From contig NZ_JAGJEA010000001.1 in the NCBI RefSeq assembly GCF_018100805.1, positions 186,001 to 250,000 of the forward strand: a stretch of DNA of 64,000 bases. The letters run 5' to 3'. Position numbers and translations under genes: made by a program. Positions 28,387-38,307 of this stretch are shown here, piece after piece. Within the stretch, counting starts at the first letter, position 1. Every line of letters begins with the position of its first letter. The DNA comes from Aquimarina sp. MMG016 (lineage in GTDB: Bacteria > Bacteroidota > Bacteroidia > Flavobacteriales > Flavobacteriaceae). Under the pieces are notes generated by a model, which was not told the DNA's origin, searched no databases, and saw only the letters and a program-made list of their open reading frames with translations.

Positions 28387-29298
28387 CTAATCCTTGTCTT
28401 TAGTTTGTCTGTGTTGATGTCGATGCTTTTTTCTTACATCATAACCTCCGTAATCAGAATCATAACAGTTCACAACTTCGCTACATACATTCAATAAATC
28501 ACAACTGTATTTTCCTTCGCAAACAAAATCCTTAACACCTTCCAGGCCTTCTTTTTTAACACCTTCAGCCTTTTTATCACAAACTATTTGTGCAAGTTCT
28601 TCCTCAATAGTGGTAAGTTCACCTCTACACTGTACTACTTCTGTAGAAGTAGATGCTATATTACTCTCTACAGTATCTTTGAAGTTTTTCATAGCAGTTG
28701 CTAAGTTTGTAGCAAACTCTTTAAGGCTATGGGTATTGGTAAATGTCTGAACACCAGCTATGGCTACCGCAGATTCAAAGGCGTTTTGTCCTTTTTCATT
28801 AAGATCTTTGGTCTTTTGCAAAATATCGTGCAAATCCCCATGAACATCTGCTTTTTCACCATCTTTTGTGGATTTTCCTGTCTTAGGTAAAATCTTATTC
28901 TCAAAACAATTGGACATAGCACAAGCTGCATTATGTGCATCTTCTATTTTAACACGCATTTCATTAAGCAGTTTAGAAGTGTCTTTGATTAGTGTTTCGA
29001 TTTCATCATCCTTCGTAATATATTCATCTACATTACTCTGAATGATTTGAGTCTTTTTATAGCTTCCGATGGTTACACAACTTAGAATATCCTGATATAC
29101 TCCATGAGATTCTTCGGCTTTATCGAGACCACATACTTTATATCTCCGAGCTGCTCTTTTTGATTGTCTGAGTATCTCGTTTGCATCATACATACTCTCT
29201 GCGGTCTTCATATCGCTTTTAACGACCTGTAGGCTTTCGCATATCACTGTATCAGCATTGCGAAGATTACTACCATCGTTATTATTCTTACTGGCCAT
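28387..29298 (-). CDS. eCIS-linked cysteine-rich coiled-coil protein, 303 aa
   Basis: Not recognised. Helical throughout, with Cys pairs spaced along it (VICESL, YKVCGLD, AACAMSNCF, DFVCEGKYSCDLLNVCSEVVNCY) and a basic His-rich end (KKHRHQHRQTKDKD). It shares organisation with the 326-aa neighbour (helices, Cys, CYDSD motif, charged His tail), so the two may be distant paralogues. No signal peptide. It starts 26 nt after the sheath gene, so it is translated with the sheath and tube. Possible sheath- or lumen-associated component. Confidence 0.75.
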   Translation of the reverse strand: MASKNNNDGSNLRNADTVICESLQVVKSDMKTAESMYDANEILRQSKRAARRYKVCGLDKAEESHGVYQDILSCVTIGSYKKTQIIQSNVDEYITKDDEIETLIKDTSKLLNEMRVKIEDAHNAACAMSNCFENKILPKTGKSTKDGEKADVHGDLHDILQKTKDLNEKGQNAFESAVAIAGVQTFTNTHSLKEFATNLATAMKNFKDTVESNIASTSTEVVQCRGELTTIEEELAQIVCDKKAEGVKKEGLEGVKDFVCEGKYSCDLLNVCSEVVNCYDSDYGGYDVRKKHRHQHRQTKDKD

Positions 29299-29324
29299 AT
29301 TAAATATTTTTAATGTTTATTGAT

Positions 29325-30734
29325 TTATTCAGATAACATTTTATGGCTGAACCTTAAAATGATAAATTCTGCTGGCCTTACTACTGCCATTCCTATCTCT
29401 ACGATCATTCGACCTTCCCAGATATCCACTTCGTCCATAGTTTCATTTAATCCAACTTTCACGAAGAATGCTTGTTCTGGAGTGGTTCCCATTAAGGCAC
29501 CAGCTCTCCATTGCTGTACCAAGAAGTTATCGATCATGGATTTTACTCTAGTCCAGGTATTAAGATCATTTGGTTCAAAAACAAACTGGATAGTTGCTTT
29601 CTTTACTGACTCTTCTACCATGTTAAAGAACCTTCTTACAGAAACATAACGCCATTCATTGCTATTCCCCGCAAGTGTTCTAGCTCCCCATATTATAGAA
29701 GGACCTCTGCCTACAAATGAGCGAATCACATTTACAGATTTACCAGAATTGGAATCAACATTTAACCCTTCTTGTTCCTCATCTGTAACCTTCAACAAAG
29801 GTCTTAGTACAAGATCTATATTTACATTAGCAGGTGCTTTCCAGACTCCTCTTGAATTATCCACATCAGCATACTTACCTACCACTGCCGGAGATGGTGG
29901 CATTTGCATCGGCAAGTTTCTTAGTGCATTCTGTGCCTGAAAATACAACGTGTTATTTTCGGATTTTAATGAAGCTAGGTCACCTGCAGATACTCCTGTT
30001 CCATCAATTATTACATTAGCATCCCCATCTCCTTCTCCTCCGTAATAGTAATTTAAGGTAGTCTCTATATTAGGAAAGTATATAGCTCCGTATTTCAGCT
30101 TATTTTCTTCAGAACCGGTTATTGACCTCATAGGGCCAACATTGTCTATGGAATTAGGTTCTAAAGCAGAATCCATCCAAATATCCATTACTGTAAAGCG
30201 ATCTTTCAGCTTTTCGCACATTGCTACGGTTAGATTAAAGAGCCCATAGAAAATTCCTGCATTATCCAAACCTTGCGCGTCAGGATAAACATATAGCGTG
30301 ATTTCATCTATTTTCTCCGTTGCATTAAGTCCATCAGTAAGCGCACCATCATCAACTAATTTAGTTTGATAATCTCCTACGGAAACAATCCAGCAAGGTC
30401 CTCCCCCATTTGCAAAAAATATTTGAAGAGCATAATACATTTTATACTTTGATTCCTTTGTTGGATCAATAGCTGCTTGTATAATAGGCGGAGTAGCCAG
30501 GCCATTGATTACCACTGATAATCCTTCTTCTACAGCTGGCATCCCAAAAAGTCGCTCGTATTCTAACAAAGAACGTATCCTTTTTGGCTCTAACAACAAC
30601 TCTTCTCCTGTCCTTTCATCCTTGGCTTTTTCTGTATAACCAATAAAAGCAGGAATAGCGGTTTCCACCTGTGCGATCGATGGCGGAAGTTTTGGAATTT
30701 CTTCTATATAAACTCCTGGTGTTTTGTAATTCAT
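29325..30734 (-). CDS. contractile sheath protein (Afp2/3/4-like)
   Basis: 469 aa. N-terminus MNYKTPGVYIEEIPKLPPSI and AIPAFIGYTEKA are the universal phage/eCIS sheath start; the C-terminal part (PSIIWGARTLAGNSNEWRYVSVRRFFNMVEESVK ... WRAGALMG, then FVKVGLNETM) is the conserved sheath core that packs around the tube. Only one sheath gene is present, unlike the three in Afp/PVC. Followed by the 303-aa cysteine-rich gene. Confidence 0.95.
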   Translation of the reverse strand: MNYKTPGVYIEEIPKLPPSIAQVETAIPAFIGYTEKAKDERTGEELLLEPKRIRSLLEYERLFGMPAVEEGLSVVINGLATPPIIQAAIDPTKESKYKMYYALQIFFANGGGPCWIVSVGDYQTKLVDDGALTDGLNATEKIDEITLYVYPDAQGLDNAGIFYGLFNLTVAMCEKLKDRFTVMDIWMDSALEPNSIDNVGPMRSITGSEENKLKYGAIYFPNIETTLNYYYGGEGDGDANVIIDGTGVSAGDLASLKSENNTLYFQAQNALRNLPMQMPPSPAVVGKYADVDNSRGVWKAPANVNIDLVLRPLLKVTDEEQEGLNVDSNSGKSVNVIRSFVGRGPSIIWGARTLAGNSNEWRYVSVRRFFNMVEESVKKATIQFVFEPNDLNTWTRVKSMIDNFLVQQWRAGALMGTTPEQAFFVKVGLNETMDEVDIWEGRMIVEIGMAVVRPAEFIILRFSHKMLSE

Positions 30735-30760
30735 AATATCATTTTTATAAAAAGTTCCAT

Positions 30761-32089
30761 TTAATTATTCAATAATCTGTTTGATTGATTAATAAAGATC
30801 TCTGAGAAGATTCTATCTTTCTCCACTTTGATGGAAGGCATTCTGGGATGCGGTAACATCAATGAACTTCCGTTCTGGAAGGGAACAAGGGCTGCGGTTA
30901 GTGCTTTAGGCTTTTGGGATATTAATTTTTCTGGTTCATGATCTAAAAACGAAGATGTAGCGGTTACTTCTGCAGGACTAAAATCTCCTTCTTTATTGTA
31001 TCGCCAATAGGTACTTCTATTTTTAAATCTAATTTCAAAAACCGGATGTTTTATTTTTTGATCTGCGGCATCAATTCGTGTTTTGAGAAATCCTTCATTA
31101 TCTATAAGACTGAAAGGTGAGTCTTTTTCATCCATTCGAATATCTATTATCGCAAAATAATTCTTGTCATAAAGATCATTATTTAGATAAATGGAATGCA
31201 CTATTTCCGGGCCGCCATTTATTCTGACTTTTAATTTGTAAAACCCAGAAGGAATATCATCAGACATATTATCATTCTCATCAACTTTTACAAAATTCAA
31301 TAAAACACTATCCAAAATTTCGGCAGGATTTGTCTTAGTAATAGTTTTTATCTCATTATCGCTTTGATCTAGTAATACAAATTCTACGTCTGTGGCATTT
31401 TGCGTTAATTGAAATCTATAAGCAAACTCGTGTGGCAACAATATTCTATCAGCATCATTAACATATCGTTTATCATCAATATCAACCCAATGATTAGCAT
31501 CACTACCATCTGTATATTGAACTGCCTCTCTAATTGTCCCTGAGAAATCTATCAATGCCCCCATTTCATATAACCGACCATCTTCATGAACAATTGCTTG
31601 ATTAGAAATAGGAAGTGATGTATATGCTGGTACCGTAGTTTCATCAAACACTTGTTTGTCTTTATTGGTAAAATAATAGATGGAAGGAAGTGAAGATCTT
31701 AGACTAATATTCGTGATACTTTTAAAAAAAGAGGCACTAGGTTTTACCGAGAAGGTAAGATTAACATCATCATCAATCTTTAGATTTGGTTTATATAATG
31801 TTACTCCTAATTTATTTTCTACGGTTATCTGAACTCCTACCATAAAGCCCAAGGAAGTCTTAGCAGTAACCAATTTATAGTTACTTAAGACTTGTTTGGT
31901 GCTTCCTACTGGTTCTATCTCAAATAAATTCTTAACATCATAGGCATCCAGATCAAGTTTTTTCGTAATTAAATTTTCTTTTTCAGCTTCGTTTTTATTA
32001 AAAAAAGAAACTCCGTCAGCCGTTGTTAAAAAATAATCATGTAGTATATGAACTTCGAATAGCCTTTTAAAAATGATCGTGTAGCTCAT
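30761..32089 (-). CDS. eCIS-linked unknown protein, 442 aa
   Basis: Not recognised. Beta-rich, with a first block (FKRLFEVHILHDYFLTT ... LVTAKTSLGFMVGV) that looks conserved-structural, then an Ig-like central part and a proline-containing C-terminus (SLMLPHPRMPSIKVEKDRIF). It lies between the DUF4255 and sheath genes, 1 nt from the former, so it is part of the structural operon. A cap, collar or outer-surface role would fit that position. No signal peptide. Confidence 0.75.
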   Translation of the reverse strand: MSYTIIFKRLFEVHILHDYFLTTADGVSFFNKNEAEKENLITKKLDLDAYDVKNLFEIEPVGSTKQVLSNYKLVTAKTSLGFMVGVQITVENKLGVTLYKPNLKIDDDVNLTFSVKPSASFFKSITNISLRSSLPSIYYFTNKDKQVFDETTVPAYTSLPISNQAIVHEDGRLYEMGALIDFSGTIREAVQYTDGSDANHWVDIDDKRYVNDADRILLPHEFAYRFQLTQNATDVEFVLLDQSDNEIKTITKTNPAEILDSVLLNFVKVDENDNMSDDIPSGFYKLKVRINGGPEIVHSIYLNNDLYDKNYFAIIDIRMDEKDSPFSLIDNEGFLKTRIDAADQKIKHPVFEIRFKNRSTYWRYNKEGDFSPAEVTATSSFLDHEPEKLISQKPKALTAALVPFQNGSSLMLPHPRMPSIKVEKDRIFSEIFINQSNRLLNN

Positions 32090-32090
32090 A

Positions 32091-32726
32091 TTAGTTATTT
32101 TTATTTACAAATGAATCATTTCTAATTTCTTCAATAACCGGAGCAATAGTTCTAGTGTTCTCTTGAATCTTAACTAGTCTAATTTTATACATTGCAAAGG
32201 GTACTTGTTTACCTCCTAAGGAACCCCATAAATGATTAATCTGTTCGAAGGTTAATGTATACAGTTCTACATTAAGCCTTATTTCATCCTTTTTCTCTTC
32301 AGGGATATTAGTATCATTAGAGATTGTATTAAAAGGAGAATTTTTTACTGTAAAACTTTTCTTAGTCTGAAAAAACTGGACAACAATCGAAAGTCTATGT
32401 AATGCAAATTCATAGGCATCCTGCAGATCCTGACCCAATGTTGTCGATATTAGTATATATAGGTTTAAAAAAACCGGAGGTTCTATATATTTAACACCAT
32501 TAGAGGTTTTAAGAACATTACTTCTATTTTTTAATGTACTTTCTTCTTCAGTATTTACCAGGGTGATGACAACTTTATTATTTAAGTCACCTTGATTATC
32601 ACTATCCATTAAGGCGATATTATGTAGAATAATATCATCCTGAGTAATTGAATCTCCCGGTCTTCTATTTCGGAAAACATAATCACTCAGTTCATCCCTT
32701 AGTAATTTTAGGGCCATCCCAATCAT
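32091..32726 (-). CDS. DUF4255 tube terminator/cap protein (Afp16/Pvc16-like)
   Basis: 211 aa from the ATG at 32726 (MIGMALKLLRDEL); a GTG at 32738 is possible but adds only four residues. Conserved features of DUF4255 are visible: MALKLLRDELSDYV, VNTEEESTLKN, PPVFLNLYILIST and YEFALHRLSIVVQFFQ. In Afp/PVC this protein caps the tube and sheath. It is the first structural gene of the operon, so promoter and control sites should lie in the 200 bp upstream. Confidence 0.88.
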   Translation of the reverse strand: MIGMALKLLRDELSDYVFRNRRPGDSITQDDIILHNIALMDSDNQGDLNNKVVITLVNTEEESTLKNRSNVLKTSNGVKYIEPPVFLNLYILISTTLGQDLQDAYEFALHRLSIVVQFFQTKKSFTVKNSPFNTISNDTNIPEEKKDEIRLNVELYTLTFEQINHLWGSLGGKQVPFAMYKIRLVKIQENTRTIAPVIEEIRNDSFVNKNN

Positions 32727-32749
32727 AAAAACAAGCACTATTTTTTGAA

Positions 32750-32836
32750 TGATTTGTGGGGAGACAAATCAAGATTACACAAGGCAGAAATTGCCACTAA
32801 AATTGTTTCGCATTCTTTTCAGTTGATTTAACTGAA
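32750..32836. promoter_or_regulatory. two perfect palindromes upstream of the eCIS operon
   Basis: The 220-bp gap before the first eCIS gene holds two perfect inverted repeats. TGATTTGT at 32750-32757 pairs with ACAAATCA at 32764-32771 (6-nt loop), and TTCAGTT at 32818-32824 pairs with AACTGAA at 32830-32836 (5-nt spacer). They may be operators, for instance for the adjacent LuxR-type regulator, or a 5' leader hairpin in the first case. No clear Bacteroidota -33/-7 promoter could be fixed. Confidence 0.35.
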
Positions 32837-32946
32837 CTGTCAAGAGTATCAAATTTTCAAAAAATAATCTAGTAATACAATCCCTAAAAATGGTGATTTT
32901 ATTCTTATAAATAATTCGTTAACAACAGGTTAAATAATTCTTAAAA

Positions 32947-33636
32947 TCAAAGTTCTAACACTTTTGACGCTTCTTTTATTAATTGTGCCGTGTTTTTTAC
33001 CTGAAATTTCTGAATGAGATGTTTACGATGCGATATAGCTGTATGATTACTTATAAAAAGTTTATCAGCTATTTGTTTAGAAGAGAAGCCATCGGCAATA
33101 AGTTTTAAAACCTGTTTTTCCCTAGAAGATATTGTCATCAGGTGATCTTTAAAAAAACCACTTCCTCTATGCCCTCCATGAACCTGTAGACAACGTTCTA
33201 TTTGTTCTTTTTCGGACTCATCAAAAAAATAGTTTATGGCGAATACTTTCCCTTTTAGCTTATACACCAGGATTTCGTGTTTTAGACTAATCGAATTCCC
33301 ATCCGAGTCTATAATATGATATTGCAGTGTTAATATATCACGAACTAATGGTGTAGAGAAAAAATTGTATACTTTATTCTTAATCATGGATAACTCATTG
33401 GGAGCTATAATAGAATACCAAAAATCCCACCCCTCATCGATCAATCTTTGAGCATTATGGCCAAAAACTTTTTCGAAAACTTTATTACAATACAAAAACT
33501 TATTTTCCTTAATCAAGTAGATCCCAATGATTAGTTTTTTTGAGAGCTCACAGGTAGTAAATATCTTTGAAATTTCTGAAAAGAAGATTCGTTCATCCAC
33601 CCCCGAAGGTGCAGAAAATTTAGTGTTTAGGTTCAT
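32947..33636 (-). CDS. PAS-domain LuxR-type transcriptional regulator
   Basis: 229 aa. A PAS-like sensor region (residues about 20-140; LIKENKFLYCNKVFEKVFG) is followed by a short linker and a LuxR helix-turn-helix (ISSREKQVLKLIADGFSSKQ, then SNHTAISHRKHLIQKF). This is the common flavobacterial architecture of single-protein regulators. It is encoded in the same direction directly upstream of the eCIS operon with a 220-nt gap holding palindromes, making it a good candidate for the operon's regulator (inference). Confidence 0.88.
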   Translation of the reverse strand: MNLNTKFSAPSGVDERIFFSEISKIFTTCELSKKLIIGIYLIKENKFLYCNKVFEKVFGHNAQRLIDEGWDFWYSIIAPNELSMIKNKVYNFFSTPLVRDILTLQYHIIDSDGNSISLKHEILVYKLKGKVFAINYFFDESEKEQIERCLQVHGGHRGSGFFKDHLMTISSREKQVLKLIADGFSSKQIADKLFISNHTAISHRKHLIQKFQVKNTAQLIKEASKVLEL

Positions 33637-33879
33637 AAGAGTGATTTGTTTAGTGTGAAAAAATATTGGTTTTGGTTGTTGTTATAAAGTTCAATATTTA
33701 TTTCCTCAAACACAAGAAACTAACCCAGGGATTTAACTGATTTTATAGGGGGTTTTTCCCTTTTCTAAAACAGAAAACAAAAAACACTTATCATTATTGA
33801 TATGAAATTCAAAATAGTATTTAGTAAAGCTATCAATAACACCATATGTTTTGATTATCCATGATTAAGAAGCTACCAT

Positions 33880-34875
33880 TCAATTTACAGCAGGGCAGTA
33901 ACATGCATATCTCTTCGGTCTACAAGAAAAATCAAGACCCAAAGTTATTTGATGAAAGCCTCCATTATTAAAAACTACATCATTTGATTGATATGAATAT
34001 GTATATGCTATCAGAAGTTTTTTGAAATTAACTCCTATAAAAGGAGTTATGTAATTTAGACTTTGGCTTTTGAAATCCGTTCCGTCAAAAGTTTCTACAG
34101 CATCCAAACTTCTTCTGTAAGACAAGCCTCCCCATAATTTTCCAAAATCCATATCGTGATATGCCTTTATATTAAAATCTATAGAAGATTGTTTAATTCC
34201 ATCTCGATATGAATACAGAACAGAAGGTTCGAAGGTCCAGTCACTATTGCGTTTACTTATTTCATAGCCAATAGACACAAGATAATTCCTTAGGTTACTA
34301 GTGATTTGTAAATCTTTATTAACTCCTGAGTTTTCTAGTATATTCTTAGCAGTTACGTGAGCATAGAAATTATATAAATGATAAGAGAATCCAAAATCAA
34401 TATTAAAATTACTTGAACTTAGTGTAAACCCTGATACCAATAAGTCCCCATCCGCTACAAAACTACTTTGATCATGCCTGTACTGAATTAAACCTGCACT
34501 GAGACCAAAGGAAAGCATATTAAGATCCGCTTCGCTTCTGGAAAACATTAAATGATGGGCGTATGTCAGATACCCTCCGGTCTGGGAATAATATCCGTTC
34601 TTATCTTGATACACAATTACACCAATTCCTGATTGATCTCCTACTCTACCGTTATAATTTATTGTACCTAATCCAGGGGATTCACCCTGACCTAACCAAT
34701 TTTTACGTGCTGTTAAACGTATCTGCGAACAATTAGCAACCCCAGCCATAGATGGGTGCAATAAGTAATAATTATCTGTTAGATAATCAGAATATATAGG
34801 TAAACCTTCTTGTGCAGTTGTAACTCCCCAACATAATACGACCCAAACTTTAAATATTCCCGTTAAAAATTTCAT
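33880..34875 (-). CDS. PorP/SprF family type IX secretion outer-membrane protein
   Basis: 331 aa with signal peptide (MKFLTGIFKVWVVLCWGVTTAQ). Motifs of the PorP/SprF beta-barrel family are present: LPIYSDYLTDNYYLLHPSMAG, RLTARKNWLGQ, GIGVIVYQDKNG and LSFGLSAGLIQYR. These proteins act with the type IX secretion system to handle particular surface adhesins. It follows the type B CTD adhesin by 36 nt, the usual pairing, so it most likely anchors that adhesin. Confidence 0.93.
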   Translation of the reverse strand: MKFLTGIFKVWVVLCWGVTTAQEGLPIYSDYLTDNYYLLHPSMAGVANCSQIRLTARKNWLGQGESPGLGTINYNGRVGDQSGIGVIVYQDKNGYYSQTGGYLTYAHHLMFSRSEADLNMLSFGLSAGLIQYRHDQSSFVADGDLLVSGFTLSSSNFNIDFGFSYHLYNFYAHVTAKNILENSGVNKDLQITSNLRNYLVSIGYEISKRNSDWTFEPSVLYSYRDGIKQSSIDFNIKAYHDMDFGKLWGGLSYRRSLDAVETFDGTDFKSQSLNYITPFIGVNFKKLLIAYTYSYQSNDVVFNNGGFHQITLGLDFSCRPKRYACYCPAVN

Positions 34876-34911
34876 TTTAGTTTTGTGTGTTAAGTAAGAA
34901 AAGTTTGTGCT

Positions 34912-37900
34912 TTATCGTATTAATGAAAAGTGACCTCGATAGCTTGCAGAACCATCTTTGTATTGAGCGGTAAACCAATAGTCTGTTGCCGGCTGATTTA
35001 TGTTGTTATACGTTCCATCCCAACCTAAAGGATCATTGGGGTCTACTTGTGCGAGAAGTTTTCCGTATCGATCAAATATAAATATATCCATATCCGGTAT
35101 GTCAAAATCAGCTATCACATTCCAATAATCATGATTACCATCATTATTGGGTGTAAAAAAATCAGGAAAACCTATAACAAAAATTTCTCTTGTGATCTCT
35201 CCACAATTATTTTTATCAAATGCCGTAACTTGATGAAGCCCAAGTGATACATTCTGAAAAACATTATCATCCTGTATAGGGCCTCCATCTAAACTGTATT
35301 CATATTGTCCGGAACCAATCACAGTTGCGATAATACTGTTGTTATTTGCAAACTGACCAAAAGACAATTCCAAAATTAAATCTTCAGGACCAGTTATCGC
35401 TTCAATACTAGTAGTTGCTACTCCTGAACAAGCAGCTGAAGAACTATTAGTAAAGGTTACCATATACTCTCCTGGTTCCGTGGCTATAATACTTGAGTCA
35501 ATTTCTTCAGGGATTATAGTTCCGTTAAAAGTCCACTCGAAAGAATAGTCATCAGTACTTAAAAAAGTATCCAAAACAATAAAGCTATCATCCTCAGAAG
35601 CATCGATGCAAATACCTCCTGATGGTAATTCCACTTCTCCTTCATTTGTTATATTGACAAAGAATTCGACTTCACTGATACAGCCTCTTGCACTAATTTC
35701 TTGTAAATACAGCGTTTGACTAGAAACTATAAGATCTCCAGGGTTTAATTGATTACCTGTACCATTAGGTCCGGTAAAATAACTTTGTTCGGCAATTATC
35801 GGTGGCAGAGGGAAGCTTCCACAAAACTGATCAGAATCGCTTACTGGGGCAATCGGATTTGGCAGTGGATTTATTGTAATATTTAATACAGCTTCATCGC
35901 TACAATTAGGGGTGGTACCCGACTCCGCATAAATATATATGGTCTGACTAGTAATAATCTCGTCTCCAACATTAAGAAGTGAACCACCTCCATTAGTAGC
36001 TGTATAATAATTTCCAACGGTTAAGGAAGGTAAAATATAGCGTTCACAAACTTCTATATCAGTAACAACATCCACTATGGGATTAGCCAAAATTGTTAAT
36101 GTGACCGGAATACGATTACTAGAACAACTCGTTGCACTTTCGAATGCTTCTGCATAGTATGTATACTCCCCAGGATCTGTTTGAGCAGGGGTAAAAGGAA
36201 TACCCGTAAATACCGGTGTAACTTCTGTCTCCGAGGTATACCAATTCACTTCAATTCCTGCGGGAACTTCGACGGTTAGTTCTATAGAAAGGCTTCCCTC
36301 ACAAATTGTTGGGTTATTGGGATTAGTAGGGTTGTTTATCACCCCACAGCCTCCGCAATCAGGAGATGTAATATCAAAAGAATCATTGCATCCATTGTTA
36401 TCCAGTGAAATAGTAATATTTACTCCTGATGGTATATCTATTATTGCATTACCCGATACAGTTCCTGAACTAGTTGTGATATTAGCCGTATTAGGATTTG
36501 GTGTAATAGCAACATTATAGGTAGAACCATCTGAAGAGCAGTTTATAGATTCTATAGTTAATTCAGGAGTATCATTAATTGTTACCTCTATATTGGCGGC
36601 ATCAGAACAGTTTGTACCACTAACAGTATATGTGTATATCCCAGATGTATTTATCGAAGGGTCAAAGGTTCCTTGATCTCCATTAGTTAGTACACTTGGA
36701 CCGCTCCATATTCCGCCGGTATCCGGGGTTCCTGATAATAAATCGAATAAATTTACTATAGTATCAGATGAACAGTTATCCAATGTTCCATCACCTCCCG
36801 CATTAGAATTACAGCAATTCACCTCATAATCAAATGGAAGTGTTATTGATCTACATCCTGCATTATAAGTAACCTGTACGGTATAGGTAACATTGCTTCC
36901 ACTCGGGCAGATTTCTATAGTATCATTGGTTTCACCAGGCAATATGACACCGTCTTCTAACCATTGATACGTAAAATCATTGGTAACCTCACAACCTCCA
37001 CCCTGGTTAGAAGGTGCTGCCGTTAACGTAATGCAAGACCCTGTACAATTAGTTGTTCCTCCGCCATCATTTATGACCATATCAAAACTTAAAGGACAAG
37101 ATTTACGAACCACCAAATTATCCACAGAAACATATTCAGCCTGTCCTGAATCTGAATCTCCAGGAGTAAAATTACCAACCATTAAGTATTGCTCTCCGCC
37201 ATCTGCACAAAAACTATAGTTAAAATCCTGGCATTCCTCTGTAATCATTTGTCCACTTGGATTAATGACTTGAGGGGAACCATTTACAAGAGAGCCCGTA
37301 CCCATAAAAGTTTGTCCACCATTATCATTATCATATTCGACAAATCCGTTTCCTGAAGCATAGGTGTTATTATGAAACCAAAAAGCCAACTTATCGGTAT
37401 CTGCCCCTCCTTCTGTCCTTCCTCTTCTTGTAGAAGCTCTAATAGAAATACAATATTCTTCTCCTGCTTCTAGAGGTTCATTTAATAATGTCTGAATATA
37501 TTCTGATTGTTGTCCTCCACTAAAATGAGCCCAGTATCCTACTGACCCAGATCCATCCATGCAACCTATTGATCCAGTATTCGTACAATTAGCAAAATAA
37601 TCTGAAGTAGGAAAACTAATATCATTATCAATTCTTATAGCGGTACCAAACCAATTCTCTACCGGGGTTTGATCGTACCAAAGTCTTGGTATTTGATTAG
37701 TGCTTCCGAATCCTGTGTCTGGAGCGGCACCACAAACGACACTAATTGTAGTTTCAAAATCACCATTAGAAACTATGCTTCCCTCACAAACATCTGTACT
37801 AATACAAGGAGTACAATTAGGACCACCACAATCCACAAATAATTCTCCATTGTTTAATATCCCATCATTACAGGTCTCCGGTATCGTACAACTTATCACT

Positions 37901-38307
37901 ATCTCAAAACCATCGGCTACTTCAGTTTCAAACACCCCAGGAGAAATAGCAATAAACTGAATGGTTATACAAGTTGCATTAGTATCATATATATTTTGAG
38001 GAGAATTCGTGTTAGAGTCAAATAATACAGCACCGGTGGTATCACTACCTTCATAAATAATTAAATCATCAGTATCCGAACCAAAAGTATTACTTCCTAA
38101 TCTCAATGCATTTATGGTAAAGTATAGGTCAGTACCCGTTGCAGCACATACGGTCATAGTATAATTAGTCTCAGTATAATCTCCAGATGGCCCTCCATCA
38201 TCATATATTATTGCATCACAAGTATTTATTGTTGTGTTAGAAATATTAGTATTTTGGGCATAACAGGAAATTGAGAAAAAAACAGACAGCAGTATGTAGC
38301 GGCACAT
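34912..38307 (-). CDS. large surface adhesin with gliding-motility type B (T9SS) C-terminal domain
   Basis: 1131 aa from the ATG at 38307, which puts a signal peptide (MCRYILLSVFFSISCYAQ) at the start; an in-frame ATG at 38385 would bury it. An early CUB-like part (CDAIIYDDGGPSGDYTETNY) is followed by a carbohydrate-binding-like region, many Ig/PKD-like modules (GIYTYTVSGTNCSDAANIEV, repeated) and the type B sorting domain (FFTPNNDGNHDYWNV, IFIFDRYGKLL, WDGTYNN, last residues YRGHFSLIR). Exported by T9SS and held at the surface with the adjacent PorP/SprF protein. No catalytic domain seen. Confidence 0.92.
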   Translation of the reverse strand: MCRYILLSVFFSISCYAQNTNISNTTINTCDAIIYDDGGPSGDYTETNYTMTVCAATGTDLYFTINALRLGSNTFGSDTDDLIIYEGSDTTGAVLFDSNTNSPQNIYDTNATCITIQFIAISPGVFETEVADGFEIVISCTIPETCNDGILNNGELFVDCGGPNCTPCISTDVCEGSIVSNGDFETTISVVCGAAPDTGFGSTNQIPRLWYDQTPVENWFGTAIRIDNDISFPTSDYFANCTNTGSIGCMDGSGSVGYWAHFSGGQQSEYIQTLLNEPLEAGEEYCISIRASTRRGRTEGGADTDKLAFWFHNNTYASGNGFVEYDNDNGGQTFMGTGSLVNGSPQVINPSGQMITEECQDFNYSFCADGGEQYLMVGNFTPGDSDSGQAEYVSVDNLVVRKSCPLSFDMVINDGGGTTNCTGSCITLTAAPSNQGGGCEVTNDFTYQWLEDGVILPGETNDTIEICPSGSNVTYTVQVTYNAGCRSITLPFDYEVNCCNSNAGGDGTLDNCSSDTIVNLFDLLSGTPDTGGIWSGPSVLTNGDQGTFDPSINTSGIYTYTVSGTNCSDAANIEVTINDTPELTIESINCSSDGSTYNVAITPNPNTANITTSSGTVSGNAIIDIPSGVNITISLDNNGCNDSFDITSPDCGGCGVINNPTNPNNPTICEGSLSIELTVEVPAGIEVNWYTSETEVTPVFTGIPFTPAQTDPGEYTYYAEAFESATSCSSNRIPVTLTILANPIVDVVTDIEVCERYILPSLTVGNYYTATNGGGSLLNVGDEIITSQTIYIYAESGTTPNCSDEAVLNITINPLPNPIAPVSDSDQFCGSFPLPPIIAEQSYFTGPNGTGNQLNPGDLIVSSQTLYLQEISARGCISEVEFFVNITNEGEVELPSGGICIDASEDDSFIVLDTFLSTDDYSFEWTFNGTIIPEEIDSSIIATEPGEYMVTFTNSSSAACSGVATTSIEAITGPEDLILELSFGQFANNNSIIATVIGSGQYEYSLDGGPIQDDNVFQNVSLGLHQVTAFDKNNCGEITREIFVIGFPDFFTPNNDGNHDYWNVIADFDIPDMDIFIFDRYGKLLAQVDPNDPLGWDGTYNNINQPATDYWFTAQYKDGSASYRGHFSLIR

